A DNA stretch of 64,000 nucleotides, taken from NCBI GenBank assembly GCA_030431485.1, contig JAUIIR010000012.1, positions 1-64,000 on the forward strand. Direction: 5' to 3'. Below are positions 53,626-62,745 of the stretch, in pieces (position 1 is the first letter of the stretch; each line of letters begins with the position of its first letter). Both the position numbers and the translations under genes were made by a program. This DNA is from Alphaproteobacteria bacterium. Its GTDB lineage: Bacteria; Pseudomonadota; Alphaproteobacteria; Rhodobacterales; Rhodobacteraceae. The notes beneath the pieces are model-generated. The model made no database searches and was not told the origin of the DNA. It saw only the letters and a list, made by a program, of their open reading frames with translations.

Positions 53626-54600
53626 ATGACACTGAGCGCTGAAGACGAGGAGATCATGGAATTCCTGCGGTCCGAGCAGGAGAGCTACTACCGTGGTGAC
53701 TTCGACGCCTTCATTCGCCACTGGCATCATGGCCCCGCGGTGCGTCGCATCCTTTCGGGGCCCAGAGCCGGCACTAGGGTGCACGTTGGGTGGGATGATC
53801 TGAGGGCGAAGTTCGAAGAGGGATTTCGCCAACATCCGCAGAATTACAATGCCCGGAAGATACTGCGGTGGGACAATGTCCAGATACAGAAGTCTGGGGA
53901 CATGGCATGGGTGACATACGACCAGGTTGCGACCGAGCACCACCCGGACATGCACGTCTCGCCGCTTTCGCACGAAGTCAAAATCATCCAGAAATTTGAG
54001 GGTGACTGGAAGATCGTATGCCTCTTTGTGGCGGCTCCGGGATTGGGGCGCCAGGATGTCCCGCAGATCGAAATGGACCAACACGGGAAAGTGGTGGGTT
54101 TGAATGACCTTGCGCAAGAACGTCTGACCGATCACACCGGGCTTACGATATCTGCCAATCGCCCACGGGCGCGACATCGCTCATTTGACACGGGGTTGCA
54201 GGACGCGATCAAGCATTGGCGCGACCGGCTGGCCACCAATCTACCGCGCGGCTTCCTGGCTGAGCCGGCGAGCGTCGTGCCGCTGGGCGATGATCTTGAA
54301 GGGCTGCCCATGTTCTGCTGGGTTCATTGTGAGCAGGAACATGTCGTTTTGTCCTTCGACGACCGCACCAAACTCAGGGACAGCCTGGAACGAGGGGCCG
54401 CCAATTTCGGGCTAAGCGCAACCCAGATAAACGTGGCAGAGCAAATCGCGTCCGGGAACGATCTTGCCGGTGTGGCCGAAGCGCTGGGAGTAAGCGTCAA
54501 CACCGTTCGGACGCAACTGAGACGCATGTTTGAGAAAACCCAGACGCATAACCAGGCAACGCTAATTTCCAGAGTCCTGAACTCCAGCGCCCCCTACTAG
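53626..54600 (+). CDS. SnoaL-like domain / LuxR-type transcriptional regulator
   Basis: 324 residues. The N-terminal 140 form an NTF2/SnoaL-like domain (FLRSEQESYYRGDFDAFIRH; GDMAWVTYDQVATEH; KIIQKFEGDWKIV). The C-terminal 65 form a LuxR helix-turn-helix (LSATQINVAEQIASGNDLAG, then ALGVSVNTVRTQLRRMFEKT). The middle has LAQERL and a PAS-like feel but is not assigned. ATG 53626 is chosen at the domain border; ATG 53560, overlapping the small ORF, is possible. The small-ligand-binding pocket suggests a metabolite sensor. Its target is not clear. Confidence 0.8.
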   Translation: MTLSAEDEEIMEFLRSEQESYYRGDFDAFIRHWHHGPAVRRILSGPRAGTRVHVGWDDLRAKFEEGFRQHPQNYNARKILRWDNVQIQKSGDMAWVTYDQVATEHHPDMHVSPLSHEVKIIQKFEGDWKIVCLFVAAPGLGRQDVPQIEMDQHGKVVGLNDLAQERLTDHTGLTISANRPRARHRSFDTGLQDAIKHWRDRLATNLPRGFLAEPASVVPLGDDLEGLPMFCWVHCEQEHVVLSFDDRTKLRDSLERGAANFGLSATQINVAEQIASGNDLAGVAEALGVSVNTVRTQLRRMFEKTQTHNQATLISRVLNSSAPY

Positions 54601-55091
54601 CGGCAAACCCGTCAAACTGGGATCGGCCAATGCGGCTCGGTCGCGTTTGGTGGTTGCCCATGATTTTAGACTGCTGCACGGTGCATCAACGGCAGCTCGG
54701 GGCGGTCCTTGCCCCTGGGGACGCGATCTGTTGTCTGGACATGCTGCGCTCGATCTCATGGCGGCATAGGGCCCAAACTGGACCTGTCGCGTTTTCGTGC
54801 CGCCCCAAGTGCTCGGTTGATCATGATCGCGGTAATTTGGTCTTTTTGACAGTGCGATGCCGTTGGACAGTAATCCATGGGTTGCGGGACGCCTAAGTCT
54901 TTCCAGCTCTCAAACTCTGCATGCGCTTTGCCACGTCAGAAAACAGAAATTGGGTCCGGGCGAAACCGTTCCCTGCTCTGCCGTCAGGGTACTACAGAAC
55001 AAAAGACGGACTTTGGAGGCCGTTGCAAAAGCCCTCCTATTCTTGGTTCATCCTCCAAAGACACCGAATGGCTGTACTGGTTTTCAGGTTT
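54601..55091. other. Intergenic region, no clear gene
   Basis: About 490 bases with only short, domain-free frames on both strands (for example 54630-54896). GC is lower near 54830-55080 than in the neighbours. It could be decayed sequence; nothing specific is recognised. Confidence 0.4.
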
Positions 55092-55904
55092 TCACAAAAA
55101 ATCTGCGCAAAGGTCATTGAAAATCTCTGGTGTCTCGAGGAACGGCGTGTGCGCCGCGGAGTGGATCACGTGGCACGCCGTTCTTGGAAGGCGCTTTGCA
55201 AAAATCTGTGCGAGGTTCGGCGGCATGTAAAGGTCCGCTGCGCCCGCGATGAAAAGATGGCGAACGTCGAGGCCGGAAAGTCGGTCCCAACTCAGCGGCG
55301 CGGAGAGCGGTTGAGAGACGCGCGGGCCGTCCGGTTTTGGGTTCTCCGCCAACACACCTTTCCACCACGCGACGCCCTTTGGGTGCGACAGCCGGAAGTT
55401 GGCAGAGAGTTCCTTTGCCTCGGGCGGCAGGGCCTTGAACCAATCGGGATGGATGCGAGCCAGCGCCTCGGCCATGTCGGGCTCACGCATGGCGATGAGG
55501 CTGCAGACGGATATGAGGCTCAGCGCACGGCCCGGATGGGCCAGCGCGAAATCGAGCGCAGACCAAGCGCCTGCTGCGGCCCCGATGATATGGACACGGT
55601 CAATTGCAAGATGATCGAGCAGAGCGGCGATGTCGCCGCCTTGTGTGCCGGGCACGTCAGTGTTCAGCGGGTCGGAGCCAGCAAAACCGCGCCGGGAATA
55701 GGCGATCGTGCGAAAGCCTGCCTTGGCGAAAAAGGGCTGCTGAAACGGCCATGACATCAGATTGCCCGTGTAAGGATGGCAAAGCAAAAGCGCAGGTCCG
55801 TCGCCGCCGGTATCCCAATGGGCGATGTGCTGGCCCGGCGAGACCTCAAATGTCCCCATTTTCGCAAGGGCTTGATCAGGCAAAGCCCAAGTGTCGATTA
55901 TCAT
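55092..55904 (-). CDS. Alpha/beta-hydrolase-fold protein lacking the usual nucleophile
   Basis: 270 residues with the hydrolase fold: LLLCHPYTGN (oxyanion-hole strand), RGFAGSDP, and a late His in VIHSAAHTPFLE. At the nucleophile elbow IIGAAAGAW stands where G-x-S-x-G is expected, so the Ser is replaced by Ala. The acid is probably in IAGAADLYMPP. It may be a non-hydrolytic member (for example a lyase-, dehalogenase- or binding-type protein) or use another residue. ATG 55904 follows GAAGGACA; the frame is open to 55943. It is divergent from the amidohydrolase-TRAP operon. Confidence 0.82.
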   Translation of the reverse strand: MIIDTWALPDQALAKMGTFEVSPGQHIAHWDTGGDGPALLLCHPYTGNLMSWPFQQPFFAKAGFRTIAYSRRGFAGSDPLNTDVPGTQGGDIAALLDHLAIDRVHIIGAAAGAWSALDFALAHPGRALSLISVCSLIAMREPDMAEALARIHPDWFKALPPEAKELSANFRLSHPKGVAWWKGVLAENPKPDGPRVSQPLSAPLSWDRLSGLDVRHLFIAGAADLYMPPNLAQIFAKRLPRTACHVIHSAAHTPFLETPEIFNDLCADFL

Positions 55905-56057
55905 TTGCGGTGTCCTTCGCTTCAGTGCTGCTGACTTTGACATGTTGGCCGATGCACCGTCGACTAATTCAGGTTTACAGCTTCGTGGACTTCTGCGGGC
56001 CGCCCCGCGGCCTTAACCTTTTGCAAACACCGTCAAGCGCCGAGGAGGAGCGACGCT

Positions 56058-56945
56058 TTGAGAACCGCTGCAAAACGGATTGGCCCTTTCGATGTAACGC
56101 CGCCGCGTCGGGCCTTGCCCGCCGGAGCCTGGGATTGCCACGCGCATTGCTTTGGTCCGTTTGATCGGTTTCCCTTGCCAGCGGGCCTCGCGCGGCAGCC
56201 GATTGAGGCGCACGGCGTACAGTATCTTGAGATGCTGGATCACGTGGGACTGACCAATGGCGTTCTCGTCCATGGCTCGGCCTACAGGTTCGACAACAGC
56301 TGCACAATCGACGCGGTCAAAAATCCCCGCTTGGTCGGTATTGCCGTTGTCGAGCCCACTGTGACCGATGATGAGCTGCGCGACTTGCGGCAAAGCGGCG
56401 TTCTGGGGCTCCGTTTCAGTCATGGCAAATCACCCGGTCCCGGGTCTTTGCCCTTGGCTGCGCTGGAGAGTCTCGGTCCGCGGCTCGCGGAGCTGGGGAT
56501 GCAGGCGCACGTTTGGGCCGATTGCGCCGATGTGCTGGCCCATGAAAAGCTGCTTCGCGGGGCCCCCTGCCCCTTGGTCATTGACCATATGGGCATGCCT
56601 GCGCGCGGCATGGGACCACGCGACGGGCCGTTTCAAGCGCTTGTGGAACTGATTGAAGAAACTGGAGCGATCGTCAAACTGACACCGCATCGTATCTCGG
56701 ATGACTGGCCAGAGGCCAAAGACGTCCGGCCGCTGCATGAGGCAATCTGCGCGCGCGTGCCGGATCAACTGATCTGGGGCAGCGATTGGCCATTTCTTGG
56801 AATGAAAGAGCTTGCACCGGATGTCGGGCAGAGGCTTGATCTGCTGTCCGCGTGGACACAGGACGACGACCTGATGAACAAGATACTCGTTAAGACACCT
56901 GCACGGCTGTTCGAAACGGCGCTAAGCATGGGGGAATGCACATGA
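56058..56945 (+). CDS. Amidohydrolase of the COG3618 (PDC hydrolase/lactonase) group
   Basis: 295 residues of a TIM-barrel amidohydrolase. The metal HxH is in WDCHAHCFGPFDRFPLP, another His is in PLVIDHMGMPARG and the catalytic Asp is in WGSDWPFLG. The group includes 2-pyrone-4,6-dicarboxylate lactonase and galactarolactone isomerase, so a lactone substrate is likely. The start is TTG 56058 with GAGGAGGAG upstream; no better start is available near the domain. It overlaps the TRAP permease gene by 4 bases. Confidence 0.87.
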   Translation: MRTAAKRIGPFDVTPPRRALPAGAWDCHAHCFGPFDRFPLPAGLARQPIEAHGVQYLEMLDHVGLTNGVLVHGSAYRFDNSCTIDAVKNPRLVGIAVVEPTVTDDELRDLRQSGVLGLRFSHGKSPGPGSLPLAALESLGPRLAELGMQAHVWADCADVLAHEKLLRGAPCPLVIDHMGMPARGMGPRDGPFQALVELIEETGAIVKLTPHRISDDWPEAKDVRPLHEAICARVPDQLIWGSDWPFLGMKELAPDVGQRLDLLSAWTQDDDLMNKILVKTPARLFETALSMGECT

Positions 56946-58900
56946 CTGACAAGACCGTTTCCATGGGTTTTGAGGAGCAAACGAGATCCGATCACAGCGC
57001 CCTTCGGCGTTTGAACACGCGGGTTGAGGATGTCGCGCGTGTCGTGGCCGTGACCGCCTGCGCCTGTATTCTGATCATTGCCTTTGCGACGGTGATCGAC
57101 GTCATCCTGCGCAATTTGGGCGACAGCACGCTGTTTGGTCTTAATGAGATCACGGTTCTGCTCATCGCGGTCGCTGCTGCGACTTCGTTGCCTTATGGCG
57201 TGGCGCGCGGCTCCATTCTGGCGATTACGATGCTGCGGGATCGGTTGGCGCCGGCGACCGCGCAATGGTGTGTCGTGATGTCGGGATTGTTCTTGCTGAT
57301 CTTCTTTGCACTGGTGGCCTGGCGGGTGGGCGACAGTGCCTTGACCGCGTGGCAGCGGGGCACGACCACGGTAATCAACGACTTCCCGAAAGGACCATTC
57401 TACGGCGCTATGGCGTTGGGACTGGGCCTTGCTGCACTGGTGCAATTCGTACGCAGCCTTGACGCGATTGCCGAGGCGCTGCGTCTTACGCCGGGGCCGC
57501 GCGGGATCGCAACTTTGGCCTTGCTGCTCGGCTTTGCGGCGCTGTTGGTGGCCTCGGTGACGGGGATGCTGGGCCGCGATGCTCTCAAGATGGTCTTTCC
57601 CGCGGATCGTATCGTGCTCTGCGCGGTGATGTTCGTGCTGATGTGGGTGCTCATCCTGATGTCGGTGCCAATTGGTATTTCGATGGGCATCATCGGCATC
57701 GTCGGCACGGCCACGGCGCTGATGCCCAAGATCTCGATCAATGTTATCGGGCCCGAAGTGACCGGGTTTATCACCCGCGACAGCCTGAGCGTTCTGCCCA
57801 TATTCCTGCTGATGGGAGCCTTTGCGAACCTTGCCGGGATCGGGACGGACCTTTACCGGCTGGCCAATGCCTTGCTGGGCCATCTGCGCGGCGGGCTTGC
57901 GTATGCTTCGATTGTGGCCTGCGCGGGGTTTGGCATGCTGACCGGGTCCTCGGTCGCAACTCAGATGTCCATCGGGCGGCTGGCGCTGTTCGAGATGCGC
58001 GACCGGGGGTATTCTCAGGAACTCTCGGCGGGGTCAATTGCTGCGGGCGGCACTCTGGGCCAGCTGATCCCGCCTTCGGGCGCGTTGATCATCTACGCCA
58101 TCCTGACCGAACAATCGGTGGGGCAGTTGTTCATCGGGGCGCTGATCCCGGGCATCCTGGCAACACTGCTCTACATGTCGGCGGTCACGGTTTGGCTGAT
58201 GATCAACCCGAGCCACGCCGTGTCCGCCAAGTTTTCCGGCTTCCGCGAGATCTTTGAGGCCAGCAAGGCCTCTTGGTCGGTGATCCTGTTGCTGGTCGTG
58301 GTGCTTGGCGGGATCTATTCGGGATTCTTTACGGAACTTGAGGCCGGATCGGTCGGCACGGTGGGGGCGTTTTTGATCGCGCTGGCGCGGGGCAAGATCA
58401 CCTTTGGCACGCTGACCCGCACGCTGGGCGACAGCACAGGGTCGATGTCGATGATGTACACGCTGATCTTTGGTGTGACGATGCTGAGTTTCTTCTTCGG
58501 CGTCGTGGGCATTTCGGACGCGTTTGTGGTCTGGGTCGACAGTCTGGGCCTGCCGAACTGGGGTGTGATCCTGTGTCTGGTGCTGTGCTACCTCGTCTTG
58601 GGCACGGTGATGGACGCCTATGCGATGATGATCATCACGATCCCGATCTTCGTCCCGGTTGTGATGAACATGGGGTATGATCCGATCTGGTGGGGCCTGA
58701 TGACGCTGGTCTGCATGGAGGCCGGGCAGATCTCGCCGCCCTTCGGGCTGAACATCTTTGTCATCAACGCGCTGGATGAAAAGATGCCGATCCAGAAGGT
58801 CTATAAGGGCGCGTGGCCGTTCTTTTTCTCGTCGATCGTCAAGATCGTCCTGCTGATGCTGTTCCCCGAAATCGTCACCTGGCTGCCCTCGACCATGTAG
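56942..58900 (+). CDS. TRAP transporter fused permease (DctQ-DctM)
   Basis: 652 residues. The N-terminal 200 or so form the four-helix DctQ part (TVIDVILRNLGDSTLFGLNE). The rest is a DctM-type large permease with about 12 helices, including VCMEAGQISPPFGLNIFVIN and GAMLTG-like CAGFGMLTGSSVATQMS. It imports an organic acid with a periplasmic DctP protein using an ion gradient. ATG 56942 overlaps the amidohydrolase stop. The partner DctP gene is not adjacent; one lies at the right edge of the window on the other strand. Confidence 0.94.
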   Translation: MTDKTVSMGFEEQTRSDHSALRRLNTRVEDVARVVAVTACACILIIAFATVIDVILRNLGDSTLFGLNEITVLLIAVAAATSLPYGVARGSILAITMLRDRLAPATAQWCVVMSGLFLLIFFALVAWRVGDSALTAWQRGTTTVINDFPKGPFYGAMALGLGLAALVQFVRSLDAIAEALRLTPGPRGIATLALLLGFAALLVASVTGMLGRDALKMVFPADRIVLCAVMFVLMWVLILMSVPIGISMGIIGIVGTATALMPKISINVIGPEVTGFITRDSLSVLPIFLLMGAFANLAGIGTDLYRLANALLGHLRGGLAYASIVACAGFGMLTGSSVATQMSIGRLALFEMRDRGYSQELSAGSIAAGGTLGQLIPPSGALIIYAILTEQSVGQLFIGALIPGILATLLYMSAVTVWLMINPSHAVSAKFSGFREIFEASKASWSVILLLVVVLGGIYSGFFTELEAGSVGTVGAFLIALARGKITFGTLTRTLGDSTGSMSMMYTLIFGVTMLSFFFGVVGISDAFVVWVDSLGLPNWGVILCLVLCYLVLGTVMDAYAMMIITIPIFVPVVMNMGYDPIWWGLMTLVCMEAGQISPPFGLNIFVINALDEKMPIQKVYKGAWPFFFSSIVKIVLLMLFPEIVTWLPSTM

Positions 58901-58923
58901 CGAAGACGGCCCTTGACTATGGC

Positions 58924-58952
58924 AAAGGCGGGTCCGCTACGGGCCCGCCTTT
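58924..58952 (+). terminator. Terminator after the TRAP permease gene
   Basis: A 9-bp stem AAAGGCGGG with CCCGCCTTT and an 11-base loop, 23 bases past the stop; the A and T runs make it work in both directions. Confidence 0.85.
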
Positions 58953-59077
58953 GGGCGTTTAAATATCTGAAAAATATACCTAAATACGAATTCACGAAGA
59001 CAGGTTTATGCAATTGAGGCGTTCCGCATAACGCCGGTTTCGATAGGATGTTCACACCGATATCTGAGGAGGAAACC

Positions 59078-59422
59078 ATGAAAATTCGCACTTTTGGCGC
59101 TGCTCTTTTGCTGACAGTTGGCGCGGGCGTCGTTCAGGCCGAAGACAACCCGATGGCCCCGGTCTTCGGAAAGCAGCTTGTCAGCGAACGCGGCACAATC
59201 TTTGTCTATCACGAAGACGGCAGCATCACCGGGCTGCTTGGCGGCACGCAAACAGTCCGCGGCAAGTATCGCGTGACGGATACCGGCTATTGCGCCGCGT
59301 TTATTGAACCAGCAGCGCTGACAGATGTTTATGAGTTCTGCAACACGCCCAAGATCGAAGGCGATACGTTCACCTTCGTCCGCGCCGATGGCAGCGAAAG
59401 CGCACCCTACATGATCAAGTGA
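59078..59422 (+). CDS. Small secreted protein of unknown function
   Basis: 114 residues. A signal peptide (MKIRTFGAALLLTVGAGVVQA) leads to a compact beta-rich domain with two Cys (TGYCAAF and YEFCNTP) that could pair in the periplasm. GAGGAGG lies just before ATG 59078. It stands alone between two terminators. I do not recognise the family; the pattern resembles small periplasmic inhibitor- or lipocalin-like proteins only loosely. Confidence 0.75.
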   Translation: MKIRTFGAALLLTVGAGVVQAEDNPMAPVFGKQLVSERGTIFVYHEDGSITGLLGGTQTVRGKYRVTDTGYCAAFIEPAALTDVYEFCNTPKIEGDTFTFVRADGSESAPYMIK

Positions 59423-59430
59423 AGCGAAGA

Positions 59431-59452
59431 GCGGCGGCCTTCGGGCCGTCGC
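59431..59452 (+). terminator. UUCG-tetraloop hairpin
   Basis: GCGGCGGCC-TTCG-GGCCGTCGC, a 9-bp stem with one G-T pair and a stable TTCG loop, nine bases past the stop of the small secreted protein. No T run follows. Confidence 0.75.
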
Positions 59453-59605
59453 ACCCTCGCGAGGAAACGCAGCGTCGTAGGCCTTTGGCATAAGGGCGCG
59501 TCCGAGCGAAAGCCAGAGCGTGGCTGGCCCGATCAACTATCGCTCAGATATGGCAAGTCAAAACGGACCCTGGCAGGTCTCGCATTTCATCATCTGCATG
59601 GACGA

Positions 59606-60703
59606 TTATGTCTGACGTGCTCGGCTGAGCAACTGATCATAGTCCAGCCCAAGCAGCCGCGCAGCATTGCCGCCCAGCACCGCCCGCGCCTCAGCGTCAT
59701 CCTGTACCGCCGCCGCGACATGCCCCACCGGATCGGCTTCGGACATATCGTAGGGATAATCGGTGCCCATCAGCACATGCTCGGCCCCGAAGGTGTCGAT
59801 CAGGTAGCGCAACTCGCGGGCATTGTAGACCACGCTGTCGAAGTAAAGCTGGCCGAGGTAGTGGCTGGGTGGGTTATCCAGCCCGCATCCGCAATCGCTG
59901 CGCGCCGCAAAGGCGTGGTCCATCCGGCCGATATAGCCCGGCAGGTAGCCGCCGCCATGCGCCACGCAGATCTTCAGCCCCGGATGGTCCTTCAGCACGC
60001 CGTCATGGATCAGATACCCCACCGCCAGCGCGCTCTCCAGCGGATTGCCGATTGTGTTGATGAAGTAATGCTCGGTCATCCGGTCGCCATGGGTGAAGCC
60101 CAGCGGGTGGACAAAGACGAGCATTCCCAGCTCTTCGGCCTTGGCCCAGATGGGCCGCAGGGACGGGTCAGACAATTCGCGACCCATGACAGAGGTGCCG
60201 ACCTCAAAGCCCCGCAGACCAAGCTTTGCGAGCCGATGCATTTCCTCAATCGCCAGCGCCGGATGCTGGAGCGGGATGGTCCCCAGACCCGCCAACCTGC
60301 CTGGATGGGTCGCAACGGCCTCGGTGATATGGTCATTGACCAGCCGCGTCGCCTCGATCGCCAGATCGGGGTCTGCCCAGTAATAGTAATGGCTTGGCGC
60401 GGGAGAGAGCACCTGCACGTCGATCCCGCCGCGATCCATCACCTGAAGCCGCAAGTCCAGCGAGGTCATCGCATGGGCCAAACCCGCCAGTTGCGCCTTG
60501 TTGACCTCGCGCGTGGCGTCATTTGCGAACTTCACGATCGGCGCGGCCATGGGATTGGCAAAGGGCCGCGCCAGATCATCGGCGGCGGCGCATTGGATGT
60601 GGCAATGGATGTCCACCCGCAGGTGTTTGTCCCAGGCCTTGGGCGCCGGCTTGTGCTCGGCAGTCAGCGCGGGCGTGCAGGTAAAAACGTCAAATTCGGC
60701 CAT
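59606..60703 (-). CDS. ACMSD-like amidohydrolase / decarboxylase
   Basis: 365 residues of the amidohydrolase-2 family. The metal HxH is in VDIHCHIQC, other conserved parts are VQVLSPAPSHYYY, LGTIPLQHP, CVAHGGGYLPGYIGR and the Asp in LMGTDYPYDM. These match aminocarboxymuconate-semialdehyde decarboxylase and related decarboxylases of aromatic ring-cleavage products. ATG 60703 follows GGAGGGG. It is divergent from the FAH-VOC-Rieske operon, with which it probably shares a pathway. Confidence 0.88.
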   Translation of the reverse strand: MAEFDVFTCTPALTAEHKPAPKAWDKHLRVDIHCHIQCAAADDLARPFANPMAAPIVKFANDATREVNKAQLAGLAHAMTSLDLRLQVMDRGGIDVQVLSPAPSHYYYWADPDLAIEATRLVNDHITEAVATHPGRLAGLGTIPLQHPALAIEEMHRLAKLGLRGFEVGTSVMGRELSDPSLRPIWAKAEELGMLVFVHPLGFTHGDRMTEHYFINTIGNPLESALAVGYLIHDGVLKDHPGLKICVAHGGGYLPGYIGRMDHAFAARSDCGCGLDNPPSHYLGQLYFDSVVYNARELRYLIDTFGAEHVLMGTDYPYDMSEADPVGHVAAAVQDDAEARAVLGGNAARLLGLDYDQLLSRARQT

Positions 60704-60838
60704 AGTCCCCTCCGTTCCGAATACCCTAGCGTCGCGCAACAAGCTGCGCGAGCGAATGCATGGAAAACCTGCTTTACAGCACAGCGCAGTGGCTTGGCTG
60801 AACGGGCTGGACTAAGTTGGAGCAAAGTGAGGGACCCC

Positions 60839-61801
60839 ATGTTCAGAATTGGCAGTTTTAAAACCGGCGCTCAGCAATTTTCCGGTTTTGCAGTACAAGA
60901 TGGCGCGGCTGTTGCGCCCTTGCCCCGGATGGATCACGACTTGCCCGGAGGCGGATGGCTTCCGGACATGCTGGCCGATTGGGCGGCCTCATTTGCCGTT
61001 TTGGAGAGGCTCGCCGTCAAGGCGGAGCAGGTCGAGGCTATTCCCCTGCGCGACCTGACCGTGCTGCCGCCCGTGCCGCGTCCCGGCAAGATCCTGAACG
61101 CCGCCGCGAACTACAAGAAGCACGCGCAAAATATGCGCGAGAAGCATTCGGGCGGCGCGATAGACTGGTCGAAGGATTACGGTTTCGACAAATCCAAGGG
61201 CAAACCCTACATGTTCCTGCGCGCCTCTTCGACGATTTCGGGTGGCTTTGACCCCATCGTCTTGCCGCAAGGCATGGGCAAGATCGACTGGGAGGCCGAG
61301 CTTGGGGTCGTCATTGGCACCCCCGCCAAACACGCCACCCGCGAAACAGCGATGCGCCATGTGGCGGGATATGTGATCACCAACGATGTCTCCAGCCGCG
61401 ACGGGACCTGGCGCGAAGACCGGCCCGCGCTGCGGTCGGATTGGCTGTCGGGCAAGAGCTATGACACATTCGCGCCGACGGGGCCCTGGTTCCTGCCAGC
61501 GGCTTTTGTGCCGGAATACCGCGACCTCTCGATCAAGCTCTGGCTCAATGGCGCGCTGATGCAGGACGGGCTGGCAGGAGACATGATCTTCGATGTGCCG
61601 GATCAGATCGTCTATGCCTCGTCCATGATGACGCTTGAGCCGGGCGACCTGATCGCCACCGGCACGCCCGACGGCACAGGGGCAGAGCGCGAGCGGTTCC
61701 TGACCGCAGGCGATGTGTTGGAAATTGAGATCGACGGGCTGGGACGGCAGCGCACCCCTGTTGTCGAGGATGCGAAAGTTGAATTGGAGGCAAGCGCATG
61801 A
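60839..61801 (+). CDS. Fumarylacetoacetate-hydrolase-family protein
   Basis: 320 residues. The FAH domain occupies the C-terminal 220. Metal ligands are likely in WEAELGVVIG and YVITNDVSSRD, and GDLIATGTPDGTG follows near the end. The N-terminal 80 residues are the small domain seen in longer family members. Members hydrolyse or decarboxylate ring-cleavage products. ATG 60839 follows GAGGGA; the open frame runs far upstream only as antisense of the neighbour. It overlaps the VOC gene by 4 bases (ATGA). Confidence 0.9.
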   Translation: MFRIGSFKTGAQQFSGFAVQDGAAVAPLPRMDHDLPGGGWLPDMLADWAASFAVLERLAVKAEQVEAIPLRDLTVLPPVPRPGKILNAAANYKKHAQNMREKHSGGAIDWSKDYGFDKSKGKPYMFLRASSTISGGFDPIVLPQGMGKIDWEAELGVVIGTPAKHATRETAMRHVAGYVITNDVSSRDGTWREDRPALRSDWLSGKSYDTFAPTGPWFLPAAFVPEYRDLSIKLWLNGALMQDGLAGDMIFDVPDQIVYASSMMTLEPGDLIATGTPDGTGAERERFLTAGDVLEIEIDGLGRQRTPVVEDAKVELEASA

Positions 61802-62745
61802 AGATCATTGGACCGGATTACCTCGTCTTCGGGGTGGACGACCGCGCGGCCTGCGACGAGTTCCTGACCGCCTTCAGCCTGACCCGCGAGGATCTGCCCG
61901 GAGGTGCGACGCTTTACAAGGCCGCTGACGAGACTGGCCTGATCATTCGGGATCGTGACGATCCGGACTTGCCCGCGCCCTTGCCCACCGGCGCGCAGTT
62001 GCGCCAGCAGGTGCATGGGGTGGTCGAACAGGCAGACATCGACGAGATCGAGGCGGAACTGTCGAAGGACCGCGAGGTGAAGCGGCTGGAAGATGGCTCG
62101 ATTGAGTCCGTTGACGATCAAGGCTTTGCCCTGAAGTTTCAGGTCACGATCCGCAAACCGATTTCGATGAAATCCGAAAAGATCAACGCCCCCGGCGACA
62201 CACCGGGACGGGGCCTCGATGAGATCGGCGTCTGGGACGACATGCCCACGCCGCCGCGCGCTCTCAGCCACGCGGTGCTGTTTGTGCCAGAGATCAAGGG
62301 CGCCGAAGACTTCTACGTGAACCGCCTGAAATTCGTTGTCACCGACCGGATGGAAGAGGTGGGGCCTTTCCTGCGCCCGCAAGCCACACGGGACCACCAC
62401 ACGCTGTTTTTCATCCGAGTGCCGGATTACATGCAGGGGCTGGAACACGCCGCTTTCCACATGGCAGGCCCGACCGAGGTGATGGTGGCAGGTACGCGCA
62501 TGGTGAATGCCGGTTTTGAGAGCTTCTGGGGGCCTGGGCGACACAAGTTCGCGTCGAACTGGTTCTGGTATTTCAAAAGCCCGATGGGCACGAACCTCGA
62601 ATTCGATGCCGATATGGACCAGCATAGCGACGATTGGGTGCCCCGCTCGCTTGAACGCGGGGCCGAGAATTCGCAGATGTTCCTGCTGCAGCACCGCGAG
62701 AAATGGTCGCCCGGCGGCGCACGGCCTGCGGCGAAACCCGAGTGA
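61798..62745 (+). CDS. VOC-family protein, extradiol-dioxygenase-like
   Basis: 315 residues with two vicinal-oxygen-chelate modules. The second, metal-binding half has ALSHAVLFVP (first His), GLEHAAFHMAG (second His) and TNLEFDADMD (Glu), the 2-His-1-Glu pattern of type I extradiol dioxygenases. It could cleave a catechol-like ring, with the FAH protein acting on the product. It is coupled to both neighbours by overlaps (ATGA upstream, GTGA downstream). Confidence 0.85.
   Translation: MKIIGPDYLVFGVDDRAACDEFLTAFSLTREDLPGGATLYKAADETGLIIRDRDDPDLPAPLPTGAQLRQQVHGVVEQADIDEIEAELSKDREVKRLEDGSIESVDDQGFALKFQVTIRKPISMKSEKINAPGDTPGRGLDEIGVWDDMPTPPRALSHAVLFVPEIKGAEDFYVNRLKFVVTDRMEEVGPFLRPQATRDHHTLFFIRVPDYMQGLEHAAFHMAGPTEVMVAGTRMVNAGFESFWGPGRHKFASNWFWYFKSPMGTNLEFDADMDQHSDDWVPRSLERGAENSQMFLLQHREKWSPGGARPAAKPE

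Noticed and set aside
59006-59536. Reverse 176-residue frame over the small secreted protein
   Set aside because: The forward gene has a strong ribosome binding site and a signal peptide, and the reverse frame shows no domain.
59720-60838. Forward extension of the FAH frame by more than 370 residues
   Set aside because: It is antisense to the ACMSD-like gene. The FAH protein starts at 60839 with its own ribosome binding site.
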